From an uncultured Lachnospiraceae bacterium (GTDB lineage Bacteria > Bacillota > Clostridia > Lachnospirales > Lachnospiraceae), in NCBI GenBank assembly GCA_947564645.1, contig CANOCU010000019.1, positions 1-59,096 on the forward strand: 59,096 bases of DNA. The letters are read 5' to 3'. Made by a program: the position numbers and the translations under genes. Under the pieces are notes generated by a model, which worked only from the letters and a program-made list of their open reading frames with translations, was not told where the DNA came from and made no database searches. This document shows, in pieces, positions 1-8,120 of this stretch (position 1 is its first letter; each line of letters opens with the position of its first letter).

Positions 1-1
1 A

Positions 2-802
2 AATTTTGAGGATCGGCTGTTTTTTGCGTCCGATTATTTTGAACAGATGTATGAAAAGAAACATCTTGTAAATAACGAACTTCTGGCCAATGGTGATCCG
101 GCGTACAAGCTTTCTACCGATGAGGACTGGTCTATTATCATCCATGTTGAGGATGAGTCACTTGCCGAGCAGCTTGTTGAGGAAGAGTATGTTGAGGTTA
201 AATTCTTAAAGAATCAATACACTTCATGGGGAAAGACGAAATCTTTCCAAAATGAAGCAGGAGATACCTTTGTGGAGCTTTCCTTTACAAATTCCATGGT
301 CACGTTCTGCACGGACCGCTTTATCGATATTGAATTACTGTTGGAAGAAGAAAAGGGACTTAAGATCCCAAATTCATCCATAGTAGAGAAGGAATTTTTT
401 ATCGTGCCCAAAGAATATGTGACAAAGGGCGGTAACAGCGGCAACAGCGGTGTCCTTCTGGAAACTTATGACGAAGAGGGGAATGCGTCCACTGAATTTG
501 TGGAAACGACCATTTATGAAGAGACGGAAACCGAGTATTATCTGGATGACAGCGTACTGCATGCCGGAAGCTATATTATCAAACCGGAATCTACTGAGAA
601 ACATGCGGTCAGTAAGACAGGTTCCCTGATCGGTGTATATAATATTAATAAAGGGTATGCCGATTTTAAACAGGTAAGTATCTTGTATCAGAACGAAGAG
701 TATGCGATCGTGAAGTCAAATACGGCGTATGGTTTGAATGTTTATGATCATATCGTGTTGGATGCTACGATGGTCAGTGATAATGACTTTATTTATGAAT
801 AG
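2..802 (+). CDS. HlyD-like membrane-fusion/adaptor protein, C-terminal part
   Basis: The reading frame is open to the left edge, so this is the C-terminal ~266 residues of a longer protein whose membrane anchor lies outside the window. The piece is acidic and appears beta-rich, with the stretch PNSSIVEKEFFIVPKEYV and a C-terminal YDHIVLDATMV block. Both resemble the HlyD_2-type adaptor proteins that Lachnospiraceae carry just before yggS-sepF. Such proteins anchor in the membrane and expose beta domains outside. The gene is followed after 35 bases by yggS on the same strand. The family call rests on this resemblance and on position; no export partner is visible here. Confidence 0.6.
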   Translation, partial: NFEDRLFFASDYFEQMYEKKHLVNNELLANGDPAYKLSTDEDWSIIIHVEDESLAEQLVEEEYVEVKFLKNQYTSWGKTKSFQNEAGDTFVELSFTNSMVTFCTDRFIDIELLLEEEKGLKIPNSSIVEKEFFIVPKEYVTKGGNSGNSGVLLETYDEEGNASTEFVETTIYEETETEYYLDDSVLHAGSYIIKPESTEKHAVSKTGSLIGVYNINKGYADFKQVSILYQNEEYAIVKSNTAYGLNVYDHIVLDATMVSDNDFIYE

Positions 803-837
803 TGTGATGCGGAGAATTGTCGTGGGGTTGGGTGCGT

Positions 838-1536
838 ATGAAGATAGAGGCAAATCTTAAAGTAATAGAAGATAGGATACAGTCGGCATGTGCCGTCTGT
901 GGACGAGAGCGTGAGGATGTTAAGCTGATCGCAGTCAGCAAGACCAAACCGGTGGAGATGCTTAAGGAGGCATACCGGTGTGGCTGTCGTGATTTCGGAG
1001 AAAATAAAGTACAGGAACTGGTAGACAAATATGATAAACTTCCAGGAGATGTTCGTTGGCATATGATCGGCCATCTGCAGCGCAATAAGGTGAAGTATCT
1101 TGTAGGCAAGGTGTATCTGATCCATAGCGTGGATTCTCTGCGCCTGGCGGAAGAGATCAGCAAAGAAGCGGTGAAGAAGGGCGTGTGCGTATCTGTTCTG
1201 GTGGAGGTCAACGCTGCTGACGAGGCAGGTAAGTTCGGCACGACGGTTGAAAATGCAGTATCTCTGGTAGAAGAAATTTCCAGACTGCCTAATATTTTGA
1301 TCAGGGGACTTATGACAGTAGCCCCATATGTTGAGAATCCGGAAGAGAATAGACTTTATTTTGCCATGTTAAGGCAAATAGCTGTTGACATAATTCATAA
1401 AAACATTGATAATGTTTGTATGAAGGAACTTTCTATGGGTATGACGGGCGATTATGAGACCGCGATCACGGAGGGCGCTACATACATAAGAATCGGAACC
1501 GGTATTTTTGGAGAACGGGACTATACATCTGTTTAG
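838..1536 (+). CDS. yggS: YggS/YlmE-family PLP homeostasis protein
   Basis: A 232-residue PLP-binding protein of the COG0325/PROSC family, which keeps free pyridoxal phosphate in balance in the cytoplasm and has no known catalytic activity. The PLP lysine is K35 in IAVSKTKP, followed by FGENKVQEL and the conserved HMIGHLQRNK block. The frame also allows a TTG start at 817. I chose ATG at 838 because the family begins close to this point and a GGGG stretch lies about 10 bases upstream. It sits directly before sepF, as in many Firmicutes where the ylm genes flank division genes. Confidence 0.93.
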   Translation: MKIEANLKVIEDRIQSACAVCGREREDVKLIAVSKTKPVEMLKEAYRCGCRDFGENKVQELVDKYDKLPGDVRWHMIGHLQRNKVKYLVGKVYLIHSVDSLRLAEEISKEAVKKGVCVSVLVEVNAADEAGKFGTTVENAVSLVEEISRLPNILIRGLMTVAPYVENPEENRLYFAMLRQIAVDIIHKNIDNVCMKELSMGMTGDYETAITEGATYIRIGTGIFGERDYTSV

Positions 1537-1613
1537 ACATAAAGTTTATGTCTTATGTTGATATACATAAGTGACAGGCATGAATTGAATCGAAGCATCG
1601 GAGGTTTTTTATT

Positions 1614-2108
1614 ATGAGTGTAATGGATAAGTTTTTGAATGCCATGAAATTGAACGACGAGGAAGACGAGTATTATGACGATTACTATGATGATGAACCT
1701 GAACCGGTCAAGAAGGCAGCGCCGGTAAGAGAAGAGAGTAACCCGGACGAAGAAAGGATCATAAGGAAACCGGCTGCGAAGGTAACGCCTATGCGCCAGA
1801 CCAAGAAGATGCCCGGCACAGGGATGGAAGTATGTGTCATCAAGCCTACTACCGTGGAGGATGCCAGGGAAATTACGGAGACGCTGCTGGCAAACAGGAC
1901 AGTTGTTCTTAATCTGGAAGGCCTGGATGTGGATATTGCCCAGAGGATCATTGATTTTACGTCCGGTTCCTGCTTTGCGATCTCAGGAAATCTACAGAAA
2001 ATTTCACATTATATTTTTATCATTACACCGGCCAGCGTCGATATTTCCGGTGATTTCCAGGAAATTCTGTCCGGTTCATTCGATGTACCGATCAACAACG
2101 GAATTTAA
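1614..2108 (+). CDS. sepF: Cell division protein SepF
   Basis: 164 residues. The N-terminus is short and probably amphipathic, followed by a very acidic, tyrosine-rich linker (about residues 15-35). The C-terminal SepF/DUF552 domain (about 70-155) includes TTVEDAREITETLLANRTV and LEGLDVDIAQRIIDF. SepF binds and organises FtsZ filaments at the membrane as an alternative anchor to FtsA. A perfect GGAGG at 1600-1604 sets the ATG start. It follows yggS and ends 19 bases before a strong terminator, so it probably closes the upstream transcription unit. Confidence 0.93.
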   Translation: MSVMDKFLNAMKLNDEEDEYYDDYYDDEPEPVKKAAPVREESNPDEERIIRKPAAKVTPMRQTKKMPGTGMEVCVIKPTTVEDAREITETLLANRTVVLNLEGLDVDIAQRIIDFTSGSCFAISGNLQKISHYIFIITPASVDISGDFQEILSGSFDVPINNGI

Positions 2109-2126
2109 GATACATAGAGTTAAGAG

Positions 2127-2155
2127 ACTTCCTGGCATGAGTCAGGAAGTTTTTT
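2127..2155 (+). terminator. Intrinsic terminator after sepF
   Basis: Perfect 8-bp stem ACTTCCTG/CAGGAAGT (2127-2134 with 2143-2150) with an 8-base loop, running directly into a T tract. It lies between sepF and aroB. Confidence 0.85.
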
Positions 2156-2197
2156 GCAGATAATACAATCATACATGAAGGAAAAGGACAGGGACAA

Positions 2198-3307
2198 ATG
2201 GCGAATCGAATGACGATCAATTATGAGAAGAAACCCAGTTACGATATTGTTTTTACAAAGAATTTTGACCTCCTGTTGGACGAACTGCAGGCGCTGCACA
2301 TTGAGGACAGAAGGGTAGCAGTGATCGCGGATTCCTGTACCGGGAAAATGTTTGGCGGTACGGTATATGATATTCTGAACGGACATTGCAGGAAAGTGAT
2401 TCTGCATTCTTTCACGGCAGGGGAATCGAACAAAACGCTCGATACGGTAAAGGAGATCTATAAAGTACTGATTGAAGAGGAATTTGACCGGAAGGACCTG
2501 TTGATTGCATTGGGCGGGGGTGTTGTGGGAGATATTACCGGCTATGCAGCGGCTACTTATCTGCGGGGAGTGGACTTCGTCCAGATTCCGACGACGCTGA
2601 TCGCGCAGTCGGACAGCAGCATCGGAGGCAAGACCGGTGTGGATTTTGACGGCTATAAGAATATGGTCGGCGCTTTCCATATGCCGAAACTGATCTATAT
2701 GAATGTTTCCGTATTAAAAGAACTGGATGACAGACAATTCTATGCGGGGTTTGCAGAAGTAATGAAACATGGTCTGATCAGGGACGCCATGTTCTATGAG
2801 TGGCTGCTTGACCACATGTATGAGATACATGACAGGGAAGAAGAGGTTCTTGAAGAAATGATCATGCGCAGCTGTACCGTTAAGAAGCTTGTGGTAGAGA
2901 AGGATCCCAAAGAGCAGGGTGAGCGTGCGCTGCTTAATTTCGGGCATACGATCGGTCATGCCATCGAGAAAGCCATGCATTTTGAGATGCTGCATGGCGA
3001 GTGCATCGCGCTTGGTATGGTGGCTGCGGCTTATATTTCCTGGAAGCATAACTGGCTCTCTATGGAAGAATACTATGAAGTACGGGATATGTTCGTGCCT
3101 TTCAATCTGCCGATCAGTATTGATTCCATTGATCCGGAGGAGATTTTAAGATTAACGAAGGCGGACAAGAAGATGGAATCCGGGCAGATCAAATTCGTCC
3201 TGCTTAAGAAGGTCGGTAAGGCTGTGATCGACAGGACCGTGACCGATGAGGATATCTTAAATGCGGTTCATGAAATATATTTCAGTGATGAGGATGCGAA
3301 GGAATGA
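2198..3307 (+). CDS. aroB: 3-dehydroquinate synthase
   Basis: 369 residues, the usual AroB length. The enzyme converts DAHP to 3-dehydroquinate (second shikimate step) using NAD and a divalent metal. Visible motifs are GGGVVGDITG (from residue 106, NAD binding), SDSSIGGKTGVD (from about 138), the metal-site region FAEVMKHGLI, and FGHTIGHAIE. GGAAAAGGA lies upstream of the ATG. The last four bases overlap the lspA start (ATGA), indicating translational coupling, although no functional link between the two enzymes is obvious. Confidence 0.96.
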   Translation: MANRMTINYEKKPSYDIVFTKNFDLLLDELQALHIEDRRVAVIADSCTGKMFGGTVYDILNGHCRKVILHSFTAGESNKTLDTVKEIYKVLIEEEFDRKDLLIALGGGVVGDITGYAAATYLRGVDFVQIPTTLIAQSDSSIGGKTGVDFDGYKNMVGAFHMPKLIYMNVSVLKELDDRQFYAGFAEVMKHGLIRDAMFYEWLLDHMYEIHDREEEVLEEMIMRSCTVKKLVVEKDPKEQGERALLNFGHTIGHAIEKAMHFEMLHGECIALGMVAAAYISWKHNWLSMEEYYEVRDMFVPFNLPISIDSIDPEEILRLTKADKKMESGQIKFVLLKKVGKAVIDRTVTDEDILNAVHEIYFSDEDAKE

Positions 3308-3831
3308 GTATAAGAAAGAAATTATGTCTGTTTATGGATCTCGTTGGCATTATTGTTTTGGTTATCCTGGATCAATACACAAAGAACCTTGCCGTGATCC
3401 ATTTAAAAGATAAGCAGGCCTTTAACATCATCAATGGCGTTTTGGAGCTGAATTATCTGGAAAATAAGGGAGCAGCCTTCGGAATGTTGCAAAATCAGAA
3501 AGTTTTCTTTATCTTCGTGGCATTTGTCATTCTTGGCGTGATAGGATATGTCTTGTATAAGATGCCCGATGATAAGAAATATCGTATTATGCATGTACTG
3601 CTCAGCCTGATTGCGGCCGGTGCTATAGGCAATATGATCGACCGGATCCGGTTAGACTATGTGGTGGATTTTATTTACTTTGTCCTCATCAATTTCCCGA
3701 TTTTCAATGTGGCAGACATTTATGTATCGCTTTCCACGGTTGCGCTGGTTATCCTGCTCTTATTTTATTACAAGGAAAGCGACCTCAGTTTTATCAGTTT
3801 CAGGCAGAAGAAATACAGGGAGTTGAAATAG
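3304..3831 (+). CDS. lspA: Lipoprotein signal peptidase II
   Basis: 175 residues with four hydrophobic membrane segments. LspA is the aspartic protease that removes signal peptides from prolipoproteins at the membrane. The two catalytic aspartates are visible as D113 in GNMIDRIR and D138 in FNVADIY. The LENKGAAFGML motif (about residues 52-62) is also conserved in the family. It overlaps aroB by 4 bases and precedes rluD, the lspA-rluD order common in Firmicutes. A plausible client is the lipoprotein encoded at 23246-24454. Confidence 0.96.
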   Translation: MSIRKKLCLFMDLVGIIVLVILDQYTKNLAVIHLKDKQAFNIINGVLELNYLENKGAAFGMLQNQKVFFIFVAFVILGVIGYVLYKMPDDKKYRIMHVLLSLIAAGAIGNMIDRIRLDYVVDFIYFVLINFPIFNVADIYVSLSTVALVILLLFYYKESDLSFISFRQKKYRELK

Positions 3832-3943
3832 AGGAAACGAAAATAGAAAAAGTTAAAATAAAGAGCGCTAAAGCAGCAGGAGCTAAAGTAGAGCGGAAAC
3901 AGCAGCGGTAGCAGCAGACAGAGAAAGACATTGGAAGAATGCT

Positions 3944-4852
3944 ATGGAACAGTTTACGTATCAGATCGGACTGGAGGAGGACGAGGAGCGTCTGGATAAA
4001 TGGATCAGCAGTGCGCTCCCGGATCTGTCCCGTTCCTATATCCAGAAATGTATCAAAGAGAATCATGTGCTGGTCAATCAGAAGCCTCAGAAGGCGAGTT
4101 ACCGTCTGAGGGTGGATGATGAGATCCTGTTTTCTATTCCGGAGGCCGTGGAACCTGCCATAGAGGCGGAGAACATTTCACTGGCCGTTCTTTATGAGGA
4201 CGAGGATGTGCTTGTGGTCAATAAGCCGAAAGGCATGGTGGTCCATCCGGCTCCCGGCCATTACAGCGGGACACTGGTCAACGCGGTGCTGTATCACTGC
4301 CGCGGCCGGCTTTCCGGCATCAATGGGGTGATGCGTCCCGGCATCGTGCACCGGATCGATCAGGATACGACAGGTTCCCTGATCGTCTGTAAGAACGACC
4401 ATGCGCATCGTGTGATCGCCGGGCAGCTGAAGGAACATTCGATCACAAGAAGGTACCGGGCCATCGTGCACGGTGTGATCGAACAGGAGACCGGTATGGT
4501 CGATGCGCCCATCGGCCGGGATCCGAAAGAGCGCAGACGCATGGCGGTCAATGAACAAAACGGCAAGCCTGCGGTGACACACTACACCGTGCTGCAGCGT
4601 TTTCGGGAATATACGTATATTGAATGCCGGCTGGAAACAGGACGTACCCACCAGATCCGGGTCCATATGGCTTCCATCGGGCATCCGCTGCTTGGCGACG
4701 CGGTTTACTGCCATCGGAAAGAAGCCTTTCATTTGGAAGGGCAGACCCTTCATGCCATGACGATCGGGTTTGCGCATCCTGCCGACGGCCGTTATGTGGA
4801 AGTGACGGCGCCTCTGCCTGCATATTTTACACATCTGCTGCATATCTTGTAG
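3944..4852 (+). CDS. rluD: RluD-type 23S rRNA pseudouridine synthase
   Basis: 302 residues. An S4 RNA-binding domain (about 15-75) is followed by a pseudouridine synthase domain with the catalytic aspartate D139 in HRIDQDTTG and later LETGRTHQIRVHMA. RluD-type enzymes isomerise uridines in 23S rRNA helix 69, but the exact target cannot be read from sequence. It follows lspA after 112 bases of AG-rich sequence with no gene. The window has two further pseudouridine synthases, at 46782 and 51873. Confidence 0.9.
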   Translation: MEQFTYQIGLEEDEERLDKWISSALPDLSRSYIQKCIKENHVLVNQKPQKASYRLRVDDEILFSIPEAVEPAIEAENISLAVLYEDEDVLVVNKPKGMVVHPAPGHYSGTLVNAVLYHCRGRLSGINGVMRPGIVHRIDQDTTGSLIVCKNDHAHRVIAGQLKEHSITRRYRAIVHGVIEQETGMVDAPIGRDPKERRRMAVNEQNGKPAVTHYTVLQRFREYTYIECRLETGRTHQIRVHMASIGHPLLGDAVYCHRKEAFHLEGQTLHAMTIGFAHPADGRYVEVTAPLPAYFTHLLHIL

Positions 4853-4896
4853 GAATCACCCTCTTTCTTTTTCCTTTTCATGCCTGTGGCTTCGTT

Positions 4897-4927
4897 TTCT
4901 GCCGGCGGTTTTGCTGTCCGGGCAGAA
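4897..4927 (+). terminator. Weak terminator-like hairpin after rluD
   Basis: TTCTGCC/GGCAGAA stem (4897-4903 with 4921-4927), 17-base loop, followed only by GTTTAAC. It is in the right place for rluD, but the T tract is poor. Confidence 0.4.
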
Positions 4928-4987
4928 GTTTAACTGAATAAACATTGAATAGTTATACAACTAATTGTCTTTTTTTGGATAAAAACA

Positions 4988-5016
4988 TTGAATCTTTCAC
5001 ATTAATGTGGTAAAGT
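4988..5016 (+). promoter_or_regulatory. SigA-type promoter of the 5051 gene
   Basis: TTGAAT (4988-4993), exactly 17 bases, then TAAAGT (5011-5016). The ATG follows 34 bases later behind a ribosome site AAAGGGG (about 5037-5043). Confidence 0.65.
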
Positions 5017-5050
5017 AAGTGAGTGAATCATAATACAAAGGGGTATTGTC

Positions 5051-5593
5051 ATGAAGGCTGCTGATTATCTGGATCAACTGTTACAGAAATACTCGGGTAC
5101 ATTTGATATTTATCAGCCATATGTGATCCATGGAAAAGAGTACCCTGCGTATGGGTACTTTTTTTCACATACGGAAAAGTATGTTCTGGTCAGAGAAGCC
5201 AATATGTGGTCGGCGGATAGTTACGAACATGTGCTGTTTATCAGGGTGCCGGAGGTTGACCAGGCTCTGATCGGAGAGGCTTACGCACTGGTCAGGGATT
5301 ATATGGAGCCGGTTCTGGTCCGTAAGGGGGAGGCCCTTCCGGCGCAGGGACATATGTACAGCTATCTGACTATCAGCCTGATCGCCGAGAAGCCGCTCTC
5401 GAAGCAGATGAAGAAGGCTGTCAGGCGTTTCCGGTTCGAGAAGGGCTACCGCTTTAATGTGAGAGGGTTTGCCCAGGCCCATATCGTATGCGCCACGATG
5501 GAGGACGAGAAGGTCTATACCAACTATGTGGGGCGCAAAGCGGCGAAATTATATCAGGATAATTTTCGCGGACAGCATAAGAAGAGCTTATAG
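5051..5593 (+). CDS. Conserved hypothetical protein
   Basis: 180 residues, soluble, with no signal peptide or membrane segment. I do not recognise the family. It reads as a compact alpha/beta protein with many aromatics in the first half and a basic C-terminal third (KKAVRRFRFEKGYRFNVRGF, then a lysine-rich tail), which could contact nucleic acid, but that is only a guess. It has its own promoter (4988-5016) and ribosome site. Cysteine occurs only once (HIVCATM), so there is no metal cluster. It lies between rluD and cstA on the same strand. Confidence 0.75.
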   Translation: MKAADYLDQLLQKYSGTFDIYQPYVIHGKEYPAYGYFFSHTEKYVLVREANMWSADSYEHVLFIRVPEVDQALIGEAYALVRDYMEPVLVRKGEALPAQGHMYSYLTISLIAEKPLSKQMKKAVRRFRFEKGYRFNVRGFAQAHIVCATMEDEKVYTNYVGRKAAKLYQDNFRGQHKKSL

Positions 5594-5700
5594 GATAGAG
5601 CAATCTATTTCATATAAGAGTATTGACGGCAATCTTACCGTGCATGGAGGGAGAGAGTGCTGTCGGGCTGAAAATTTATACAAACAGGAGGGAATTCAGT

Positions 5701-7356
5701 GTGAACTCAGTAGTATTAATCTTACTGGCTATCGTGATCTTCGTCGTGGCATATCTTACATACGGCAGATACCTGGCCAAGACATGGGGGATCGACCCCA
5801 AACGTAAGACACCGGCCCATGAACTGGAAGACGGTGTCGATTACTGCCCGGCCAAGACGCCGGTTCTGATGGGACATCATTTCTCATCCATCGCGGGCGC
5901 AGGCCCCATCAACGGCCCGATCCAGGCGGCATTTTTCGGATGGCTGCCCTGTTTTCTGTGGATCGTGATCGGCGGTATCTTTTTCGGTGCGGTGCAGGAC
6001 TTCGGTTCCATCTTCGTATCGATCCGGCATGAGGGAAAATCTCTCGGTGAGGTGATCGAAGAGAATATCGGACACAAGAGCAGAGTGCTCTTCACCGTTT
6101 TTGCATGGCTCGTGTTGTTGTTGGTCATCGCAGCGTTTGCGGATATCGTGGCAAACTCCTTTACGGGCAGTGATGCCAACGGTTCCGTGGCGACGGCATC
6201 CTTGCTGTTTATCCCGTTGGCGATCGCTTTCGGCTTCTTTGTATACAGAAAGAATGCGCCGATGGTAGTCGCTTCCGTGATCGGCGTGATCCTGCTGGCG
6301 GCCTGTGTGGCGATCGGCCTGGCTTTCCCGATCGTGCTTTCCAAGAACTTCTGGTTGGCATTCGTATTCATCTACATCATGATCGCTTCCGTGACACCGG
6401 TGTGGATCCTGCTGCAGCCCAGAGACTATTTAAGCTCATTTTTGCTTTACTTCATGATGATCGCGGCGATCATCGGTATCTTCGCGGCACATCCGGCAGT
6501 GGAGATTCCGGCCTTTATCGGCTTCCATGTGGGTAACAGCTATCTGTTCCCGACCCTTTTCATTACCATTGCCTGCGGTGCGATCTCCGGCTTCCATTCG
6601 CTGATCGGTTCCGGGACCACCTCCAAGCAGCTGGACAATGAGAAGGATGCGCTGCTCGTGGGATATGGCTCCATGCTGATCGAGTGCGTGCTGGCAGTGA
6701 TCTCCCTGATCGCAGTGGCAACGCTGACCACGGACGGCCAGTTTGCGGCGGCAGGCTTTGCATCGCCGACCGTTGTATTTGCACAGGCGATCTCCGGTTT
6801 CTTTGCGACCATCGGTCTGCCCGAGGCAGCCGTATCCGCAACCTATACGATCATCTCCCTGGCCGTATCCTGTTTCTGCCTTACTTCTTTGGATACCGGT
6901 ACGAGACTGGGACGTTTTATGTTCCAGGAGCTGTTTGCCGGAACGGAAGCAGGGAAGAAGATGAAGCTTGACAATATGTATGTTGCGACGATCATCACGG
7001 CGCTCTGCGGTTTCGCACTCTGCCTGGCAGGCTACGCTAAAGTATGGCCGTTGTTCGGCGCCTGCAATCAGCTGGTGGCAGTACCGGCTTTCCTGGCAGT
7101 GGGTACCTACTTGAAGAAACATAAGAAAAACAATAAAATGTTGTATTTCCCGATCATCTTCATGTCCGCGGCTACGTTGGTATCCTTGTTCTTCTCCTTT
7201 AAGAACAATATGGTCGCGCTTCTTGGCGGCGGTCTGGACGGTACGGCGGTATTTACCAATGTGCTGCAGAACGTGATCATCGTTCCGATCGTGATCCTGG
7301 CCATCATCCTTCTGATCGACGGCGGCAAGGTGCTGTGGGGCAAAGAAGGGAAATAG
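5701..7356 (+). CDS. cstA: CstA-family carbon starvation protein / peptide or pyruvate permease
   Basis: 551 residues with many membrane segments. The CstA family imports peptides or pyruvate when carbon is scarce. Typical motifs are GPINGPIQAAFFGWLPC, FGAVQDFGSIFVSIRHEGKS, the GSGTTSKQL region and SLDTGTRLGRFMFQE. The frame runs upstream to 5623, but I chose GTG at 5701 because AGGAGGG (5686-5692) lies 8 bases before it and the protein then begins directly with a membrane segment. It ends with the pattern of a single-gene unit and a strong terminator. The substrate cannot be decided from sequence. Confidence 0.92.
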   Translation: MNSVVLILLAIVIFVVAYLTYGRYLAKTWGIDPKRKTPAHELEDGVDYCPAKTPVLMGHHFSSIAGAGPINGPIQAAFFGWLPCFLWIVIGGIFFGAVQDFGSIFVSIRHEGKSLGEVIEENIGHKSRVLFTVFAWLVLLLVIAAFADIVANSFTGSDANGSVATASLLFIPLAIAFGFFVYRKNAPMVVASVIGVILLAACVAIGLAFPIVLSKNFWLAFVFIYIMIASVTPVWILLQPRDYLSSFLLYFMMIAAIIGIFAAHPAVEIPAFIGFHVGNSYLFPTLFITIACGAISGFHSLIGSGTTSKQLDNEKDALLVGYGSMLIECVLAVISLIAVATLTTDGQFAAAGFASPTVVFAQAISGFFATIGLPEAAVSATYTIISLAVSCFCLTSLDTGTRLGRFMFQELFAGTEAGKKMKLDNMYVATIITALCGFALCLAGYAKVWPLFGACNQLVAVPAFLAVGTYLKKHKKNNKMLYFPIIFMSAATLVSLFFSFKNNMVALLGGGLDGTAVFTNVLQNVIIVPIVILAIILLIDGGKVLWGKEGK

Positions 7357-7430
7357 GCATATATGACAGGCATAGCTGATCTGATCTAAGAATCGGTAAA
7401 TAGGCAGATGAACATATAGACAAACAAGAT

Positions 7431-7479
7431 AAAGAACGTATACCTCTTACAAACAGTGGGTTGGTATACGTTCTTTTTT
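7431..7479 (+). terminator. Strong intrinsic terminator after cstA
   Basis: Perfect 14-bp stem AAAGAACGTATACC/GGTATACGTTCTTT (7431-7444 with 7463-7476), 18-base loop, T6 run. The A-rich 5' side would also allow some function on the opposite strand. Confidence 0.92.
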
Positions 7480-7484
7480 CATAA

Positions 7485-7555
7485 GATTCTTCTCAACCTT
7501 TATACGTTCTCACGGACTTTGCAGCAAGTGCAAAGTCCTGGGCTGAACTGTTACC
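7485..7555 (+). repeat. 71-bp dispersed repeat with central hairpin, copy 1
   Basis: This 71-base block matches 46166-46236, same orientation, with a single A/G difference. Its centre is a perfect 10-bp hairpin GGACTTTGCA/TGCAAAGTCC (7514-7523 with 7529-7538) with a GCAAG loop. It carries no reading frame and lies between the cstA terminator and the blaI promoter. Confidence 0.85.
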
Positions 7556-7583
7556 ATAAGGTCTTTCTCTGCTCTCGTTTTTC

Positions 7584-7630
7584 TTGACATAGTTTTTATA
7601 CAGATGTATAATGCATTATACATACGTATA
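7584..7630 (+). promoter_or_regulatory. blaI-blaR1 promoter with two BlaI-type operators
   Basis: Consensus promoter TTGACA (7584-7589), 17 bases, TATAAT (7607-7612). Two dyads flank and cover the -10: TATACAGATGTATA (7597-7610) and TATACATACGTATA (7617-7630). Their centres are 20 bp apart, two helical turns. Both contain the TACA/TGTA-like half-sites of BlaI/MecI operators, so the repressor encoded just downstream probably represses its own promoter. Confidence 0.8.
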
Positions 7631-7685
7631 ACATGTATTGCGAGAGTGAAGAATGGTGGAGAGAGGAGAGAAGGGGGCAGACAGT

Positions 7686-8120
7686 ATGGGTAAGACAATG
7701 AAGAAACTGGGAGAAGCCGAGTTGGAGATCATGCAGGTGATCTGGGACAGTGAGCCGCCTGTGACATCCAACTATATTCTGAAGCAGCTGCAGGGGCGCA
7801 GACATTGGCAGTTGTCAACGCTGATGACATCCCTGTCACGGCTTACGAAGAAGGAGTATGTGATCTGTGACCGCTCCATGGGTACGAATCTGTATAGCGC
7901 CGCTGTTTCGGAGAACGAATATAAGACGAGGGCCGGAAAGCGCTTTCTGGAGCAGGTGTACAACAATTCCATACAGAATATGGTTGCGGCATTGTACAAC
8001 GGAGATATGCTTAAGGAGGATGACATTCACGAGCTGAGAAGCTATCTTGACACGTTGGAGGCGGATCTGTCTGCAGAAATGTCGGGAAAGCCAGAATCGG
8101 AAGGAGGAGGAGAGAAATGA
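7686..8120 (+). CDS. blaI: BlaI/MecI/CopY-family transcriptional repressor
   Basis: 144 residues. The N-terminal winged helix includes LGEAELEIMQVIWDS and TTLMTSL-like recognition sequence (here LSTLMTSLSRLTKKEYV). The C-terminal helices are a dimerisation segment. Such repressors sit on TACA..TGTA operators and are cleaved when the partner BlaR1-type protease is activated. An upstream in-frame ATG (7653) exists, but 7686 has GGGGG 8 bases before it and starts in line with the family. The stop overlaps the next gene's start (ATGA). No beta-lactamase or PBP2a gene is present nearby, so the controlled target is unknown. Confidence 0.9.
   Translation: MGKTMKKLGEAELEIMQVIWDSEPPVTSNYILKQLQGRRHWQLSTLMTSLSRLTKKEYVICDRSMGTNLYSAAVSENEYKTRAGKRFLEQVYNNSIQNMVAALYNGDMLKEDDIHELRSYLDTLEADLSAEMSGKPESEGGGEK

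Noticed and set aside
3832-3943. Small gene in the lspA-rluD gap
   Set aside because: The AG-rich sequence gives no start with a ribosome site and no protein-like translation.
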